DNA of 64,000 nt from Phaeosaccion multiseriatum. Taxonomy: Eukaryota > Ochrophyta, other classes. A program made the translations under genes and the position numbers. The notes under the pieces were generated by a model. That model searched no databases, was not told the DNA's origin, and saw nothing but the letters and a program-made list of their open reading frames with translations. The stretch lies in assembly GCA_965112735.1 (NCBI GenBank), contig OZ218954.1, positions 4,154,001-4,218,000 on the forward strand. Direction: 5' to 3'. How positions within the stretch are numbered: position 1 is the first letter of the stretch; each line of letters begins with the position of its first letter. Shown in pieces: positions 33,515 through 42,882 of the stretch.

Positions 33515-35369
33515 CTGGTGGGTAGCCAAGTGGCTGAAGGAGTGTGGGCTGGACATTGATGCGAGACGAGGAGGAGAGGTAGCTGACGAATATTTGGACG
33601 TTAGGGATAGGACAACTCCGCTGATCCTAGCTGCCGTGGAGGGCCACTTCGCTTTGGTTCAGGGGCTTGTGGAGGAGGGTGCAGATGTGAACATTGGTGA
33701 TTGGGGTGGCTGTGTTCCTTTGGCTGCCGCTGCAGGTGGGGCCCGCGCGTGGGACTGTAGTGGGTGGGAAAGTGACCCCATAATCGTGTCGTACCTTCTG
33801 GAGCATGGGGCCAGGGTGGAGGGAAGCTCCGCCTTGCACGGTGCCGCAGAAACTGGTTGTCCTGAGTCTGTTAGCATGCTTCTCAAGGCCGGGGCCAAGG
33901 TAGAGGAAAGACACTATAATACCACCCCAGCCCAGTTTTGCTGTGAGGGGCAGGGCGAGGGCGGCACCGAGAGATTGGAGGCCCTGTCCTTGCAAATGGA
34001 GGCAGGAGATGATTTAAACGTGAAGATTGAGGAGGTTGGCCGGTCTCTCTTGCACACTGCTGCTGAAGCCGGTCACAGTGAACTCATCGACGAGCTCGTC
34101 CGTCGAGGGCTGGAGTTGGACACGAAGGACTCTAATCAGTACACTCCTCTTCACCTCGCTGCTGTTACGGGCAAGTCCACCTGTGTGAAGGCACTCATCC
34201 GCCTCGGTGCCTCCCTCGACGCTGTTGATTCCAGGGGTAACACGCCGCTCCACTTGGCTCTCAGTGCGTTTACCCTCCTGGTGGACATTGCAGCCGAGCT
34301 GATCGACGCGGGAGCCAACGTGAACGCCAAGCTAGACGACAACTTTGCACCCCTTCATCTGGCAGCGGCACGGGGCAGCATGGAGCTTGCGTACCTCCTG
34401 TTGGAGGCTGGGGCTGAGGTCGACGCACTGACCACCAAGGAGTTCAGCCCCTCGATGGTGTGCATGGCTCCTGCAAAGGCCGAAGCTTCATGCCTGGCCT
34501 TCACAGGGTCCAAGCGAGGGAGAAAGAAGGTGGCGGCATTCCTGCTGGAGATGGGCGCTGCCGTCACCAAGTCAGTCATGGCCCTGGCTGGAGAGAGCGA
34601 TTGTGGGGACGTCATTGAAGCTTTCGTCAGTGCCGCGAGAGACGCACAAACTGCTTCTGATGGTGTTTGCAATACGGTGGCTGGGCATTTCTCCGGCTCT
34701 GCCTACTCTGAGGCCGCCAAGGAGGGCCGTGTGGTGCGAGTGCGCTTGGTAGACAGGACAACGGGGAAGAGGAAGGACACGCAGTACACACTGAGCATAC
34801 CCCTGATGGAGCTACTGATGAACAAGACTGAGGGAGAGGGAGGGAGCTCTGACGGCCCGGACAGGCATGCTACGGCGGCAGGCAGTCTCCCCACCATGCT
34901 GGACCCGGCGGGGCGTGGCTTCATGGGCATCAAGAGCAAGGCCAAGGACGAGGTGGAGGTGACCTTTGACGGAGTGGACTTTACCGAGGAGGGCTTTGCG
35001 GCTGTGGTGCAGTTCGTCACGACGGGTAGCGTCAAGAGCCTGCTTACCCGAGGGCGTCGTGGGCAGCTGAGCACGGAGAGCGGAGGTGGTACGAATAGTA
35101 GCAGTAGCAGCAGCAGCTCCGATGCAGTCAGTTGCGGCGGTTATGGTGTAAGTAGTAGTGAGGCAGCAGGAGAGAGGAAGAGGGAGCGCGTGAAGCTGTT
35201 CGACGAGGTGAGAGCGCAGCAGGCCCTGCAGGCAGCGGCCTTTTTCTGCATCGAGGCCATGTCGAGGGAGGTGAAGGCGCTCATGACTCTGTACGGCTTC
35301 GAGCTGGCCAAGGAGGGGGAGGAGAAGGATGAGCCGCCGAGGAAGCGAAGCAGAGAGGAGGACCCTTAG
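33515..35369 (+). CDS. Ankyrin/BTB-like family copy 4 (5' end unclear)
   Basis: The frame is open from about 33515 to the TAG at 35367-35369, with the family's full set of later ankyrin repeats and an intact BTB-like C-terminus. The first recognisable residues are KWLKECGLDIDARRGG, matching KLLKDCGLDID at about residue 80 of copy 6. The N-terminal 75-80 residues of the sisters are missing, and no in-frame ATG lies near the start. Upstream is CTGAAACTGAAACTGGTGGGTAG, an intron-3'-end-like sequence, so an unrecognised first exon is possible. The alternative is a 5'-truncated copy. It differs from copies 2 and 6 at many sites in the ankyrin part but is nearly identical in the C-terminal third. 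Confidence 0.68.
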
Positions 35370-36103
35370 TATGTCAGCCTTCCTCTCACTGACTCATATA
35401 TTGATGGGTTCCGAAGAGTGGCGTGAGGAGAGCTGAAGCTACGATCGTAACCGTAGGAGGGTAACAACAGGTGCCATTTGTTGAACCATCACCTCGTCCA
35501 CTGTCAAACGGATGACAACCAACGTTACACAGCCCAAGACAAGACCAACAAGCAAGGTGTCTTCCAAGCAAGCCCAAGTTCAAAGTTCGAAGTAAATCAT
35601 CAAGGCTGAGAGAGAAGCAAGAACAAAGGAGACAACTCCTCTGAGTGGGCACCTACTGTAGTGGGTAAATAATGCTAGAGTGAGTCAGTGGGTAAATAAT
35701 ATGGTTATAATCATAACTGGAGTGGAGTGAGTGGTTAAGGGCTTGGAAGAAGCTCTCCCATACACGGCAACGTCGTGTCGTAGTCTACACATTTCCCCAC
35801 AAGCATTGTACACCATCGTCGAGCCATAGAGTGCCATTCTTTCCATGTCGATGGCGCTCTGTCGCTCGACTCACCAAACCTCGATTGGCAATCATTGGCT
35901 GCGGACACCGAGTACCATTCTCTGTTGTACTTAGTACGTCAAGCCAAAGAGTGCCGAATGCCTTCCTTCTGCTGCGATTGTAGCAATGGCATTCCATGGA
36001 TGGACCGCCCGACACTCTCTACACAGGTCGACAGGCACGTCTCTCCAATTGGCGAACCAAAGACAATGGGCACACGCAGATGAAACTAAACCAAATTAAC
36101 TAT
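35370..36103. other. Intergenic region with a segment duplicated downstream of copy 5
   Basis: No gene supported. The stretch at about 35425-35545 aligns by eye with 38845-38960, downstream of copy 5 (shared words include CTACGAYCGTAAC, CACCTCGTC and CACAGCCCA). A word TGGGTAAATAAT occurs twice near 35665 and 35690. On the minus strand two related patches (around 35815-35830 and 35940-35955) both read GTLWLD, an internal duplication of unknown meaning. Confidence 0.5.
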
Positions 36104-36137
36104 TTAAAAAAAAAAAAAAAAGTAAAAAAAAAAAAGA
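36104..36137 (+). repeat. A-rich tract
   Basis: Two A-runs (about 16 and 12) separated by GT. A poly(A)-like tract in GC-rich DNA may mark a retrotransposed insertion, but I see no target-site duplication. Confidence 0.85.
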
Positions 36138-36145
36138 AGGGAGAA

Positions 36146-36325
36146 GCGGCATGCGGCCGAAAGCCGAGAAGCCAGGGGCTGGGCGGCGACCAGCAGAAGG
36201 CAGTCACCAGTGGGAAAGAGCGACAAGCCAGAAGCCAGAGGCGGCCTACGGCCGAAAGCCGAGAAGCCAGCGCTGGCCTGCGGCCAGAAGCCTATCGCCC
36301 AGAAGCCAGAGGCCAGAGAAATAGC
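36146..36325 (+). repeat. Cluster of AGAAGCCAG/GGCCGAAAGCC repeats and short palindromes
   Basis: The 21-base block beginning GCGGCCGAAAGCCGAGAAG occurs near 36152 and, with small changes, near 36248. AGAAGCCAGAG-type words are repeated throughout, and palindromic cores such as CTGGCCTGCGGCCAG are present. No coding signal. Confidence 0.75.
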
Positions 36326-36369
36326 TTTTGGGGCCGACGACTCGATCCCAGCACACTTGCACAGTCCGT

Positions 36370-37236
36370 TCACAGCTCTACAACCTTCTCATCCCTGACA
36401 GCATCATCAGCCTCGACATCACTCCCCGCAGATGATGCTGATGATGATGTCTGCAGCAAGGCGTAGAAGCTCGGGATGGCGCCTGCTTCGCCATCGCCCA
36501 ACGCAATCGTAGTAATGGTGGTGGGTCCCGCTGCGATGGTCACCCACTTGGCAGGGTCGGAGAACCACTGCTCATGGGACTCGGCTCCGAACCCGTGTGG
36601 CATGATTCCATGCTGTATGACTTTGTGCATCCCTGCTGGCAAGCCGGAGGCGCTATCCGAAGACTTGGTCAACAAGTACTCGAGCGCAGTGCCGTCTGTT
36701 TCATACAAGTAAAAACTACCCTTTTCGCCAAGCGCAGAGTGCAAGTTGCCCACCGCAGCACCCATGTGCTGAGCCTTGATAAGATGAAGCACCCCACGAG
36801 CGTGAACGTTCACGTCACCAAGCCGAGTGTGCAAGGCCTCGACGCCGGCGGTGTCGGTCATGTCGAGAACCTCAAACTCGACATTCGACAGACCCGCACA
36901 TGTCGTCTTCTCGGCAAGTGCCACAGCAGCCTGTGATACATCTGCGCAAATGACACGGTCGAAATGCTGGGCAAGCCAGGCACTCCGGCGGCCATTGCCA
37001 CACCCAAAGTCGAGCAGCGGAAGAGTTGTATCCCCGTGGAGCTTGAGAAGCTCAAGGGCTTGCCCCATCATGTGGTCATCTTCGCTGTCCCAAATCACCT
37101 GGCCGCCGACGCCTGCACTCTCGACGGACGACCAGTAGCTGTCCCACTGGCCTCGATAGTCAGAAGAAGAGTAGCCGATGAGTTTGTAGAATGCAATGAA
37201 GGGTGCAGCCCGGAGCATTCGCCATATGCTGGGCAT
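36370..37236 (-). CDS. Single-exon class I SAM-dependent methyltransferase
   Basis: Open frame of 288 residues from an ATG at 37236. Motif I (LLDFGCGNGRRSAWLA, about residues 75-90) is a textbook glycine-rich SAM-binding loop. It is followed by an acidic strand end (VICADVSQAAV), by FEVLDMTD, and by a post-core region with HARGVLHLI and GSFYLYETDG. This fits the broad Methyltransf_11/25 group, and the substrate cannot be predicted. There are no introns and no low-complexity inserts, unlike the housekeeping genes in the window. The compact, bacterial-like length suggests horizontal or retro-origin, but that is inference. The frame stays open for 22 codons upstream of the chosen ATG without another ATG. 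Confidence 0.88.
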   Translation of the reverse strand: MPSIWRMLRAAPFIAFYKLIGYSSSDYRGQWDSYWSSVESAGVGGQVIWDSEDDHMMGQALELLKLHGDTTLPLLDFGCGNGRRSAWLAQHFDRVICADVSQAAVALAEKTTCAGLSNVEFEVLDMTDTAGVEALHTRLGDVNVHARGVLHLIKAQHMGAAVGNLHSALGEKGSFYLYETDGTALEYLLTKSSDSASGLPAGMHKVIQHGIMPHGFGAESHEQWFSDPAKWVTIAAGPTTITTIALGDGEAGAIPSFYALLQTSSSASSAGSDVEADDAVRDEKVVEL

Positions 37237-37489
37237 TTTATCTCCCGCCGGCTGCGTTAGATCCTCTCCCGCCGTGAGGAGGTGAAGAAAGTGGAGCAAC
37301 AACAGTCCCTATTATCCAACGTACGTCTATTGTCACTTGCTCTTGGACGAACACCCAGACGTACTTCTGTTGAGAGGAAGAGATTCTGAGTTTTTGTTTT
37401 TGTTTTATCACGAAGATGCATGCGAGAATCCGAGATGTGCTTGACACGATAGGACTCACAGATTGAATCACCAACGCATTCCAAACCTT

Positions 37490-38771
37490 CAAATGTGGTG
37501 AAGGGCGGGTTGCGGGCTGAACGCTGATGCGAAACGAGGAGAGGACGTTTACGGTATTCTTGGTAACGGGAAGGCTGCGCTGGTCCTGGCCGCACTGAAA
37601 GGCCACTTCGCATTGGTGGGGGGGAGGGTTTGATTTGTCTTGTCTTGTTCCCTTGGCTACCGCAGCTGGAGGTAGGAACCCTTGGACGAAACCACAGACG
37701 GTGAGTGAACCCATGATCATATCATACCCGTTGAGGCATGGGGCCAGGATGGAGGACAGTAAGGCCTCAGGTGCGGATTCTCCTCAAGGCTGGAGCGGAG
37801 CTTGAAGAAGTAGACGGATAAATTACATGACGCCAGTCCAGCGTTGCTGTTCTGCGGTGGATAAGGAGAGCACCACCATCGCCACCAACGAGAACTGGGC
37901 CAACTCGGTCAGGAGGGCCCAAGGAAGATAGGGAGAAGGTGGCGGCCCTCCCGCTGGAGATGGGCGCTGATGTCAGCAAGCCTGCCATGGCCTTGGCTGG
38001 AGAGAGCGATTGTGGGAACGTTATCGGGGCGCATTACAATAAGGAAAGGGACGCACTCGCCTCTGCTCATCGTGTTTGCAACACCATAGCTGGACATTTA
38101 TTTGGCTCTGCCTACTCTGAGGCCGCCAAGGAGGGCCGTGTGGTGCGAGTGCGCTTGGTAGACAGGACAACGGGGAAGAGCAAGGACACGCAGTACACAC
38201 TGAGATACCCCTGATGGAGCTGCTGATGAACAAGATTGAGGGAGAGGGAGGGAGCTCTGACGGCTCAGACAGGCATGACACGGCTGCAGGCAGTCTCCCC
38301 ACCATGCTGGACCCGGCGGGGCGTGGCTTCATGGGCACCAAGGGCAAGAGCAAGGACGAGGTGGAGGTGACGTTTGACGGAGTGGACTTCACCGAGGGGG
38401 GATTTGTAGGTGTGGTGCAGTTCGTCACGACGGGTGGCATCAAGAGCCTGCTTACCCGAGGGCGCCGTCGGCTGCTGAGCACAGAGAACACGGATGGAAT
38501 CATTGGCAGCAGCTCCGAGACGGTCGGCGGCGGCGGTGGTGAAGTAGATGTTGGGAGTAGTGGTGAGGCAGCAGGAGAAAGGAAGAGGGAGCGCGTGAAG
38601 CTGTTTGACGAGGCGAGAGCGCAGCAGGCCCTGCAGGCAGCGGGCTTCTTTTGCATCGAGGCCATGTCGAGGGAGGTGAAGACCCTCATGACTCTGTACG
38701 GCTTCGAGCTGGCCAAGGAGACGGAGGAGAGGGATGAGCCGCCGAGGAAGCGAAGCAGGGAGGACCCTTAG
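37490..38771 (+). pseudogene. Ankyrin/BTB-like family copy 5, broken
   Basis: Homology begins near 37490 with a decayed version of the block that also starts copy 4. Most ankyrin repeats are deleted, and stops interrupt 37600-37900. From 37939 the frame is open through GESDCGNVIGA and the BTB-like region. A single base is then missing near 38206: ACTGAGATACCCC, where the sisters have ACTGAGCATACCCC. The rest (38214-38771) continues in another frame to PPRKRSREDP. It groups with copy 4 by shared start, shared sequence changes and shared 3' flank. Confidence 0.85.
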
Positions 38772-38926
38772 TTTGCTATACGTTCCCTCTGCTGTTCTAA
38801 AGATTGCTTGCACTTTATGGTGTATTGAATGGTGCGAGAGCAAGAGCTTCAACCTACGACCGTAACAGTAAGAGAGGAATCAAACATCCTATTCGTATAA
38901 CCACCACCTCGTCAAACGCCAAAAGG

Positions 38927-39409
38927 ATGGCACCCAAAGGGACACAATCACAGCCCACCGCTGTGGTGAAAGTCTGTACGTTTCCTTCACTTCGTACGCT
39001 GCGTCAGATACCTCTCATAGACGGCAAGAGCCTCAAAGCATTTACACATACGTACGTTAACGAAGGTCGTCCGCCCGAGGGCGAAGAAGGACCGCTCAAC
39101 ACCACTCCACTGCCAAAGAAGGGCAGGCCGAAGAGGGGGGGGCAAGAGAGGAAACACCGGAGGTCGGTCTCTCTCTCTCTCTGTCTCTCTCTCTTCTTTC
39201 TTCCTCTCCCCGCCAGTGTCTCTCTGTCTGTGTCATACCGTATGCGCCGCAATAGTCCTCATCCTAAAGAGTCGCCCCGTGGAGCCCCACCCACATGCGC
39301 GCCCACCTCCACGCGTCCGTCCATTGATTTGTGCAATCGTATCCTCCAGCCAACAGAGCGACAGAGCTTCCGTCGTCAGCAGCGTTGTCACCATCATCGG
39401 CAACAGTAG
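38927..39409 (+). CDS. Doubtful small gene with an AT-hook-like motif
   Basis: The frame from ATG 38927 encodes about 160 residues. The first 78 look protein-like (PSLRTLRQIPLIDGKSLKAF) and include KKGRPKRGGQ, which resembles an AT-hook. The rest runs through a TC-rich tract and is probably not coding, so an intron or a chance frame is likely. The ATG lies inside the flank shared with copy 4, where the corresponding site reads GGATGACAACC. No homologue recognised. Confidence 0.25.
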   Translation: MAPKGTQSQPTAVVKVCTFPSLRTLRQIPLIDGKSLKAFTHTYVNEGRPPEGEEGPLNTTPLPKKGRPKRGGQERKHRRSVSLSLCLSLFFLPLPASVSLSVSYRMRRNSPHPKESPRGAPPTCAPTSTRPSIDLCNRILQPTERQSFRRQQRCHHHRQQ

Positions 39410-39794
39410 CAGCCGCCGCGTCTCTCCAGCAGGGTAGGTTTGATTAACGGAGTGCCCTAGTCTGGCCTATCGCCTTGAGCTCGAGCTCCTTGGCCCAAGA
39501 CCAAGCGGCGGAGAGAAAGACCAGGGTGGGGGGGGGGGGGGGCGCAGGCAATACCACCAGCAGCCCGCACCCACTCTCCTTTCTCCCCCTCCACATCAAT
39601 CCATCGCCTCTCACCTGGCAAGCAGATGGACAGACAAGCAGGTAGGTAGGTCTGAAGGGCATTGAATGGCATCTTTTCCAGCGCCCCCCCCCTCGGAGCA
39701 GAGCTCCCCTCTCCACCGGGGCTGTCTGCCGGTCGCTCGCTCGCTCGGTCTCGCTGAACGCCTCTACCCCCTCCATTCACCTAGCTACCGCTAG
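39410..39794. other. Intergenic region, no gene seen
   Basis: Contains a G-run (39528-39541), ordinary mixed sequence and a short palindrome CTAGCTACCGCTAGCTAG at 39781-39798 that overlaps the stop codon of the minus-strand gene. The palindrome could form a hairpin in its 3' end. Confidence 0.4.
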
Positions 39795-40520
39795 CTAGGT
39801 CATTCCCATCATGCGGTTCATCGCGCGAGGTTGGTCCACATCGCGGAAGCTCGTGCCTCGGAAAAAGGCCAACGACTCCCGCAGCTCCGACACGCCCACC
39901 TCCGCGGTCCACAGGCACGTGTTGGTGTGCTCCGAAACGTGAGGCCCCCCACCTTGCGCGCTACTGAATACGTCGCGGGTCCGGGGAGGTTCAACTCTGA
40001 GTATGACCACGCTACCTCGCACGCCAGCCAGGCTCGGGTGCATGGGGGCCACGAGCGGGAAGGCGGGCCCCTTGGAGTCGGCATCGTAGTAGGCGAATAG
40101 GTCGGGGTAGGAGCTGTATTTGGAGTAGAAGGTCTGGTCCGAGAAGCGGGGCTTCCTCCAGCCCAGCTGACGCTGTAAGTCCTGCATCTCAGCGGCCTCG
40201 CCTCCCCATTCTCCGGTGGGACAGCCAAAGTCATAGGGGGCGATCTCTACCTTGCTGGGGTCGTCTGCGTTCTCCGCGTTGCCGGGTGGGCGCATGATAA
40301 GGGCCTTGGCGCTGTCCTGCACGACGAGGTTCGCAGGCAGGAGTGCGACTGCGTGTCGCTTGGTGTACTTCGGAGGGGGAGGGTTAGAAAATATCACCAC
40401 CCCAACCCTTCCGCGCGCCGGGAGCAGCTCGCTTACGAAGCCCAGAGAGCCATTGAGCAAGCGCCCCCTGTCCGAGGTCAGGTCTTGCACCACCACCAGA
40501 GCTCCCACCTCAGCACACAT
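39795..40520 (-). CDS. Unknown protein with an LNG-x-G-x-V / R-x-x-V / LPANL module
   Basis: Open frame of 241 residues from ATG 40520. Residues 4-65 (VGALVVVQDLTSDRGRLLNG, then GFVSELLPARGRVGVVIF and ALLPANLVVQ) follow a pattern familiar from small β-barrel modules next to ankyrin or MYND domains in algal proteins: LNG, GxV, RxxV, LxPxNL. This resemblance is from memory and weak. The rest (YDFGCPTGEWGGEAAEMQDL and onward) is not recognised. The frame continues upstream of the ATG to a CAACAG that could be a 3' splice site, so this may be an internal or last exon of a longer gene. Its 5' side faces copy 6. Confidence 0.6.
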   Translation of the reverse strand: MCAEVGALVVVQDLTSDRGRLLNGSLGFVSELLPARGRVGVVIFSNPPPPKYTKRHAVALLPANLVVQDSAKALIMRPPGNAENADDPSKVEIAPYDFGCPTGEWGGEAAEMQDLQRQLGWRKPRFSDQTFYSKYSSYPDLFAYYDADSKGPAFPLVAPMHPSLAGVRGSVVILRVEPPRTRDVFSSAQGGGPHVSEHTNTCLWTAEVGVSELRESLAFFRGTSFRDVDQPRAMNRMMGMT

Positions 40521-40809
40521 GCCCTCTGCTTTTTCTTCTCTCTGTTGATACAAACACGAATCCAGACATACAGGGTGGGAAATTTGAAATTGGTTGGGGC
40601 ATCCCCCCTGGATCCGCCCTATTTATTTTTTTTGCTTTTTTTTCCCCTCCTTCCTTCCCCCCCACCCCCCTCCCTTCCTCTTCCCTTCTCTTTCTTGACC
40701 TGATAGCTCGCTAAATCACCCAACCCGGCCAGACAGGGGGTGCTCGGTGCGGATCTCCGACGCGGGGACGCCCCGGCAAGGGCACTTAAACGAAAGAAGG
40801 GAGACAACC

Positions 40810-42882
40810 ATGGTGACAATGGGAAAAGCGCTGCAGCGGATTCAAGAGTGGCGTAATGGGAGCAGCAGCAGTGAGGGGAAGGGCGTTGGAGTGGACGAGG
40901 TTTCGGTTTTGCTGGCAGCCGTTCTGTCAACGATCGACTTTGACTCGCTGAAGAGGAAGGGTCACACGCCTCTTCACGCTCTTGCTGAGATGGACAATAT
41001 CGCCATGGAGGAGATGGGGGTGCAGATGCGGGGAAGCGTGAAGCTGCTGAAGGACTGCGGGCTGGATATTGACATGACACGAGGCGAGGCTGATGATGAT
41101 GATGGTAATCGTGATCATGTGGTTGATTATGATGATGGCAGGACCGCGCTGGTCCAAGCTTCATTGCAGGGCCATTTCGCTTTGGTGCAGGAGCTCGTGG
41201 AGGAGGGTGCAGATGTGAACGAAGGTGATCCGTGCGACTTTCTTCCCTTGTCTGCAGCTGCGGGTTTCTTTAGTGGAGCTGATAAGGATGCATCGTACGG
41301 AAGTCACCCCATGATCCTTTCGTACCTTCTGGAGCATGGGGCCAGGGTGGAGGATAGCTACGCCTTGCACAACGTAGCCGGCGCCGGCTGTCCTGTGTCT
41401 ATCAGGATGCTACTCAGGGCCGGGGCCAAGGTGAACGAGCTGAATGAAGATGGCCACGGAAGAACACCAGCCCAGTACTGCTGTGAGGGGCAGGGCAAGG
41501 GCAGCACCGCCGAGAGATTGGAGGCCCTGTCCTTGCTGCTAGAGGCAGGAGCTAATTTGAACGTGAAGGATGAGGACGGGTGGTCTCTTTTGCACTTCGC
41601 TACTGAGGGAGGTCACGTTGAACTCATCGACTTGCTCGTCCGTCGAGGTCTGGCGGTCGATACGAGGGACTCTCATCAGGGCACTCCTCTTCACTTTGCT
41701 GCCGATTCTGGCAGATCCACCTGTGTGAAGGCGCTCCTCCGCCTTGGTGCCTCCCTCGACGCTGCTGATTACCAGAAGAACACGCCGCTCCACTGTGCGC
41801 TGCAGCACGGGAAGGTGGACGTTGCTGCCGAGCTGATCGACGCAGGATCCAACGTGAACGCCAAGCGAGACGGTAACGTTGCACCCCTTCACCTGGCAGC
41901 GGCACTGGGCAGCATGAGGCTGGCGTACCTCCTGTTGGAGGCTGGAGCTGAGGTCGACGCACTGACCACCACGGAGTTCAGCCCCTTGATGGTGTGCATG
42001 TCTCCTGCAAAGGACGACATCAAAGTTTCGGATGTATGTGTCGGGTCCACTCGAGGGAGGAAGAAGGTGGCGGCACTCCTGCTGGAGATGGGCGCTGCCG
42101 TCACCAATCCGGTCATGGCCTTGGTGGGCGAGAGCGATTGTGGGGACGTCATTGGAGCGTATGTCAGCAAGGAAAGAGACGCACACGAATCTGCTGATCG
42201 TGTTTGCAACACCATAGCTGGACACATCTCTTCCGGCTCTGCACACTCGGAGGCCGCCAAGGAGGGCCGTGTGGTGCGAGTGCGCTTGGTAGACAGGACA
42301 ACGGGGAAGAGGAAGGACAAGCAGTATGCACTGAGCATACCTCTCATGGAGCTGCTGATGGACAAGACTGAGGGAGAGGGAGGGAGCTCTGACGTCCCGG
42401 ACAGGCATGATACGGCTGCAGGCAGTCTCCCCACCATGCTGGACCCGGCGGGGCGGGGCTTCATGGGCCTCAAGGGCAAGGCCAAAGACGAGGTGGAGGT
42501 GACGTTTGACGGAGTGGACTTCACCGAGGAGGGCTTTGCAGCTGTGGTGCAGTTCGTCACGACGGGTAGCGTCAAGAGCCTGCTTACCCGAGGGCGCCAT
42601 GGGAAGCTGAGCAGTAGCAGCAGCTCTGAGACGGTCGGTGGTAGCGGTGACGGAAGAGGAGGTGGGAGTAGTAGTGAGGCATCAGGAAAGAGCAAGAGGG
42701 AGCGCGTGAAGCTGTTTGACAAGGTGAGAGCGGAGCAGGCTCTGCAGGCAGCGGACTTCTTCTGCATCGAGGCCATGTCGAGGGAGGTGAAGACGCTCAT
42801 GGATCTGTACGGCTTCGAGCTGGCCGAGGAGGCGGAGGAAGAAGATGAGCCGCCGAGGAAGCGAAGTAGGGAGAACACATAA
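40810..42882 (+). CDS. Ankyrin-repeat protein with BTB-like C-terminus, copy 6 (intact)
   Basis: Open frame of 690 residues. The ATG at 40810 sits in ACCATGG, a good initiation context, and matches the start of copy 2 (KALQRIQEW against KNLQLIQEW). Order: N-terminal helix, about nine ankyrin repeats (units such as GRTALVQASLQGHFALVQEL and NTPLHCALQHGKVDVAAEL), a GESDCGDVIGAYVSKERDA spacer, RVVRVRLVDRTTGKRKDKQY, the FDGVDFTEEGFAAVVQFVTT block, a Ser/Gly loop, LFDKVRAEQALQAADFFCIE, and the basic tail PPRKRSREN. It carries a unique insert of Asp/His residues (around residues 95-110) from imperfect GATGATGAT repeats. It is the longest and cleanest member here. A role as substrate adaptor is inferred from the ankyrin plus BTB-like layout only. 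Confidence 0.9.
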   Translation: MVTMGKALQRIQEWRNGSSSSEGKGVGVDEVSVLLAAVLSTIDFDSLKRKGHTPLHALAEMDNIAMEEMGVQMRGSVKLLKDCGLDIDMTRGEADDDDGNRDHVVDYDDGRTALVQASLQGHFALVQELVEEGADVNEGDPCDFLPLSAAAGFFSGADKDASYGSHPMILSYLLEHGARVEDSYALHNVAGAGCPVSIRMLLRAGAKVNELNEDGHGRTPAQYCCEGQGKGSTAERLEALSLLLEAGANLNVKDEDGWSLLHFATEGGHVELIDLLVRRGLAVDTRDSHQGTPLHFAADSGRSTCVKALLRLGASLDAADYQKNTPLHCALQHGKVDVAAELIDAGSNVNAKRDGNVAPLHLAAALGSMRLAYLLLEAGAEVDALTTTEFSPLMVCMSPAKDDIKVSDVCVGSTRGRKKVAALLLEMGAAVTNPVMALVGESDCGDVIGAYVSKERDAHESADRVCNTIAGHISSGSAHSEAAKEGRVVRVRLVDRTTGKRKDKQYALSIPLMELLMDKTEGEGGSSDVPDRHDTAAGSLPTMLDPAGRGFMGLKGKAKDEVEVTFDGVDFTEEGFAAVVQFVTTGSVKSLLTRGRHGKLSSSSSSETVGGSGDGRGGGSSSEASGKSKRERVKLFDKVRAEQALQAADFFCIEAMSREVKTLMDLYGFELAEEAEEEDEPPRKRSRENT

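Noticed and set aside
35640-36020. Copia/LTR retrotransposon remnant
   Set aside because: Two minus-strand patches reading GTLWLD faintly recall a Copia protease motif, but there is no reverse transcriptase, integrase or paired LTR.
41539-42600. Long open frames on the minus strand of ankyrin copy 6 (and likewise opposite copies 1, 2, 4 and 5)
   Set aside because: They are shadows caused by high GC and strongly biased codon use. The same shadows recur opposite every copy, and they lack recognisable domains.
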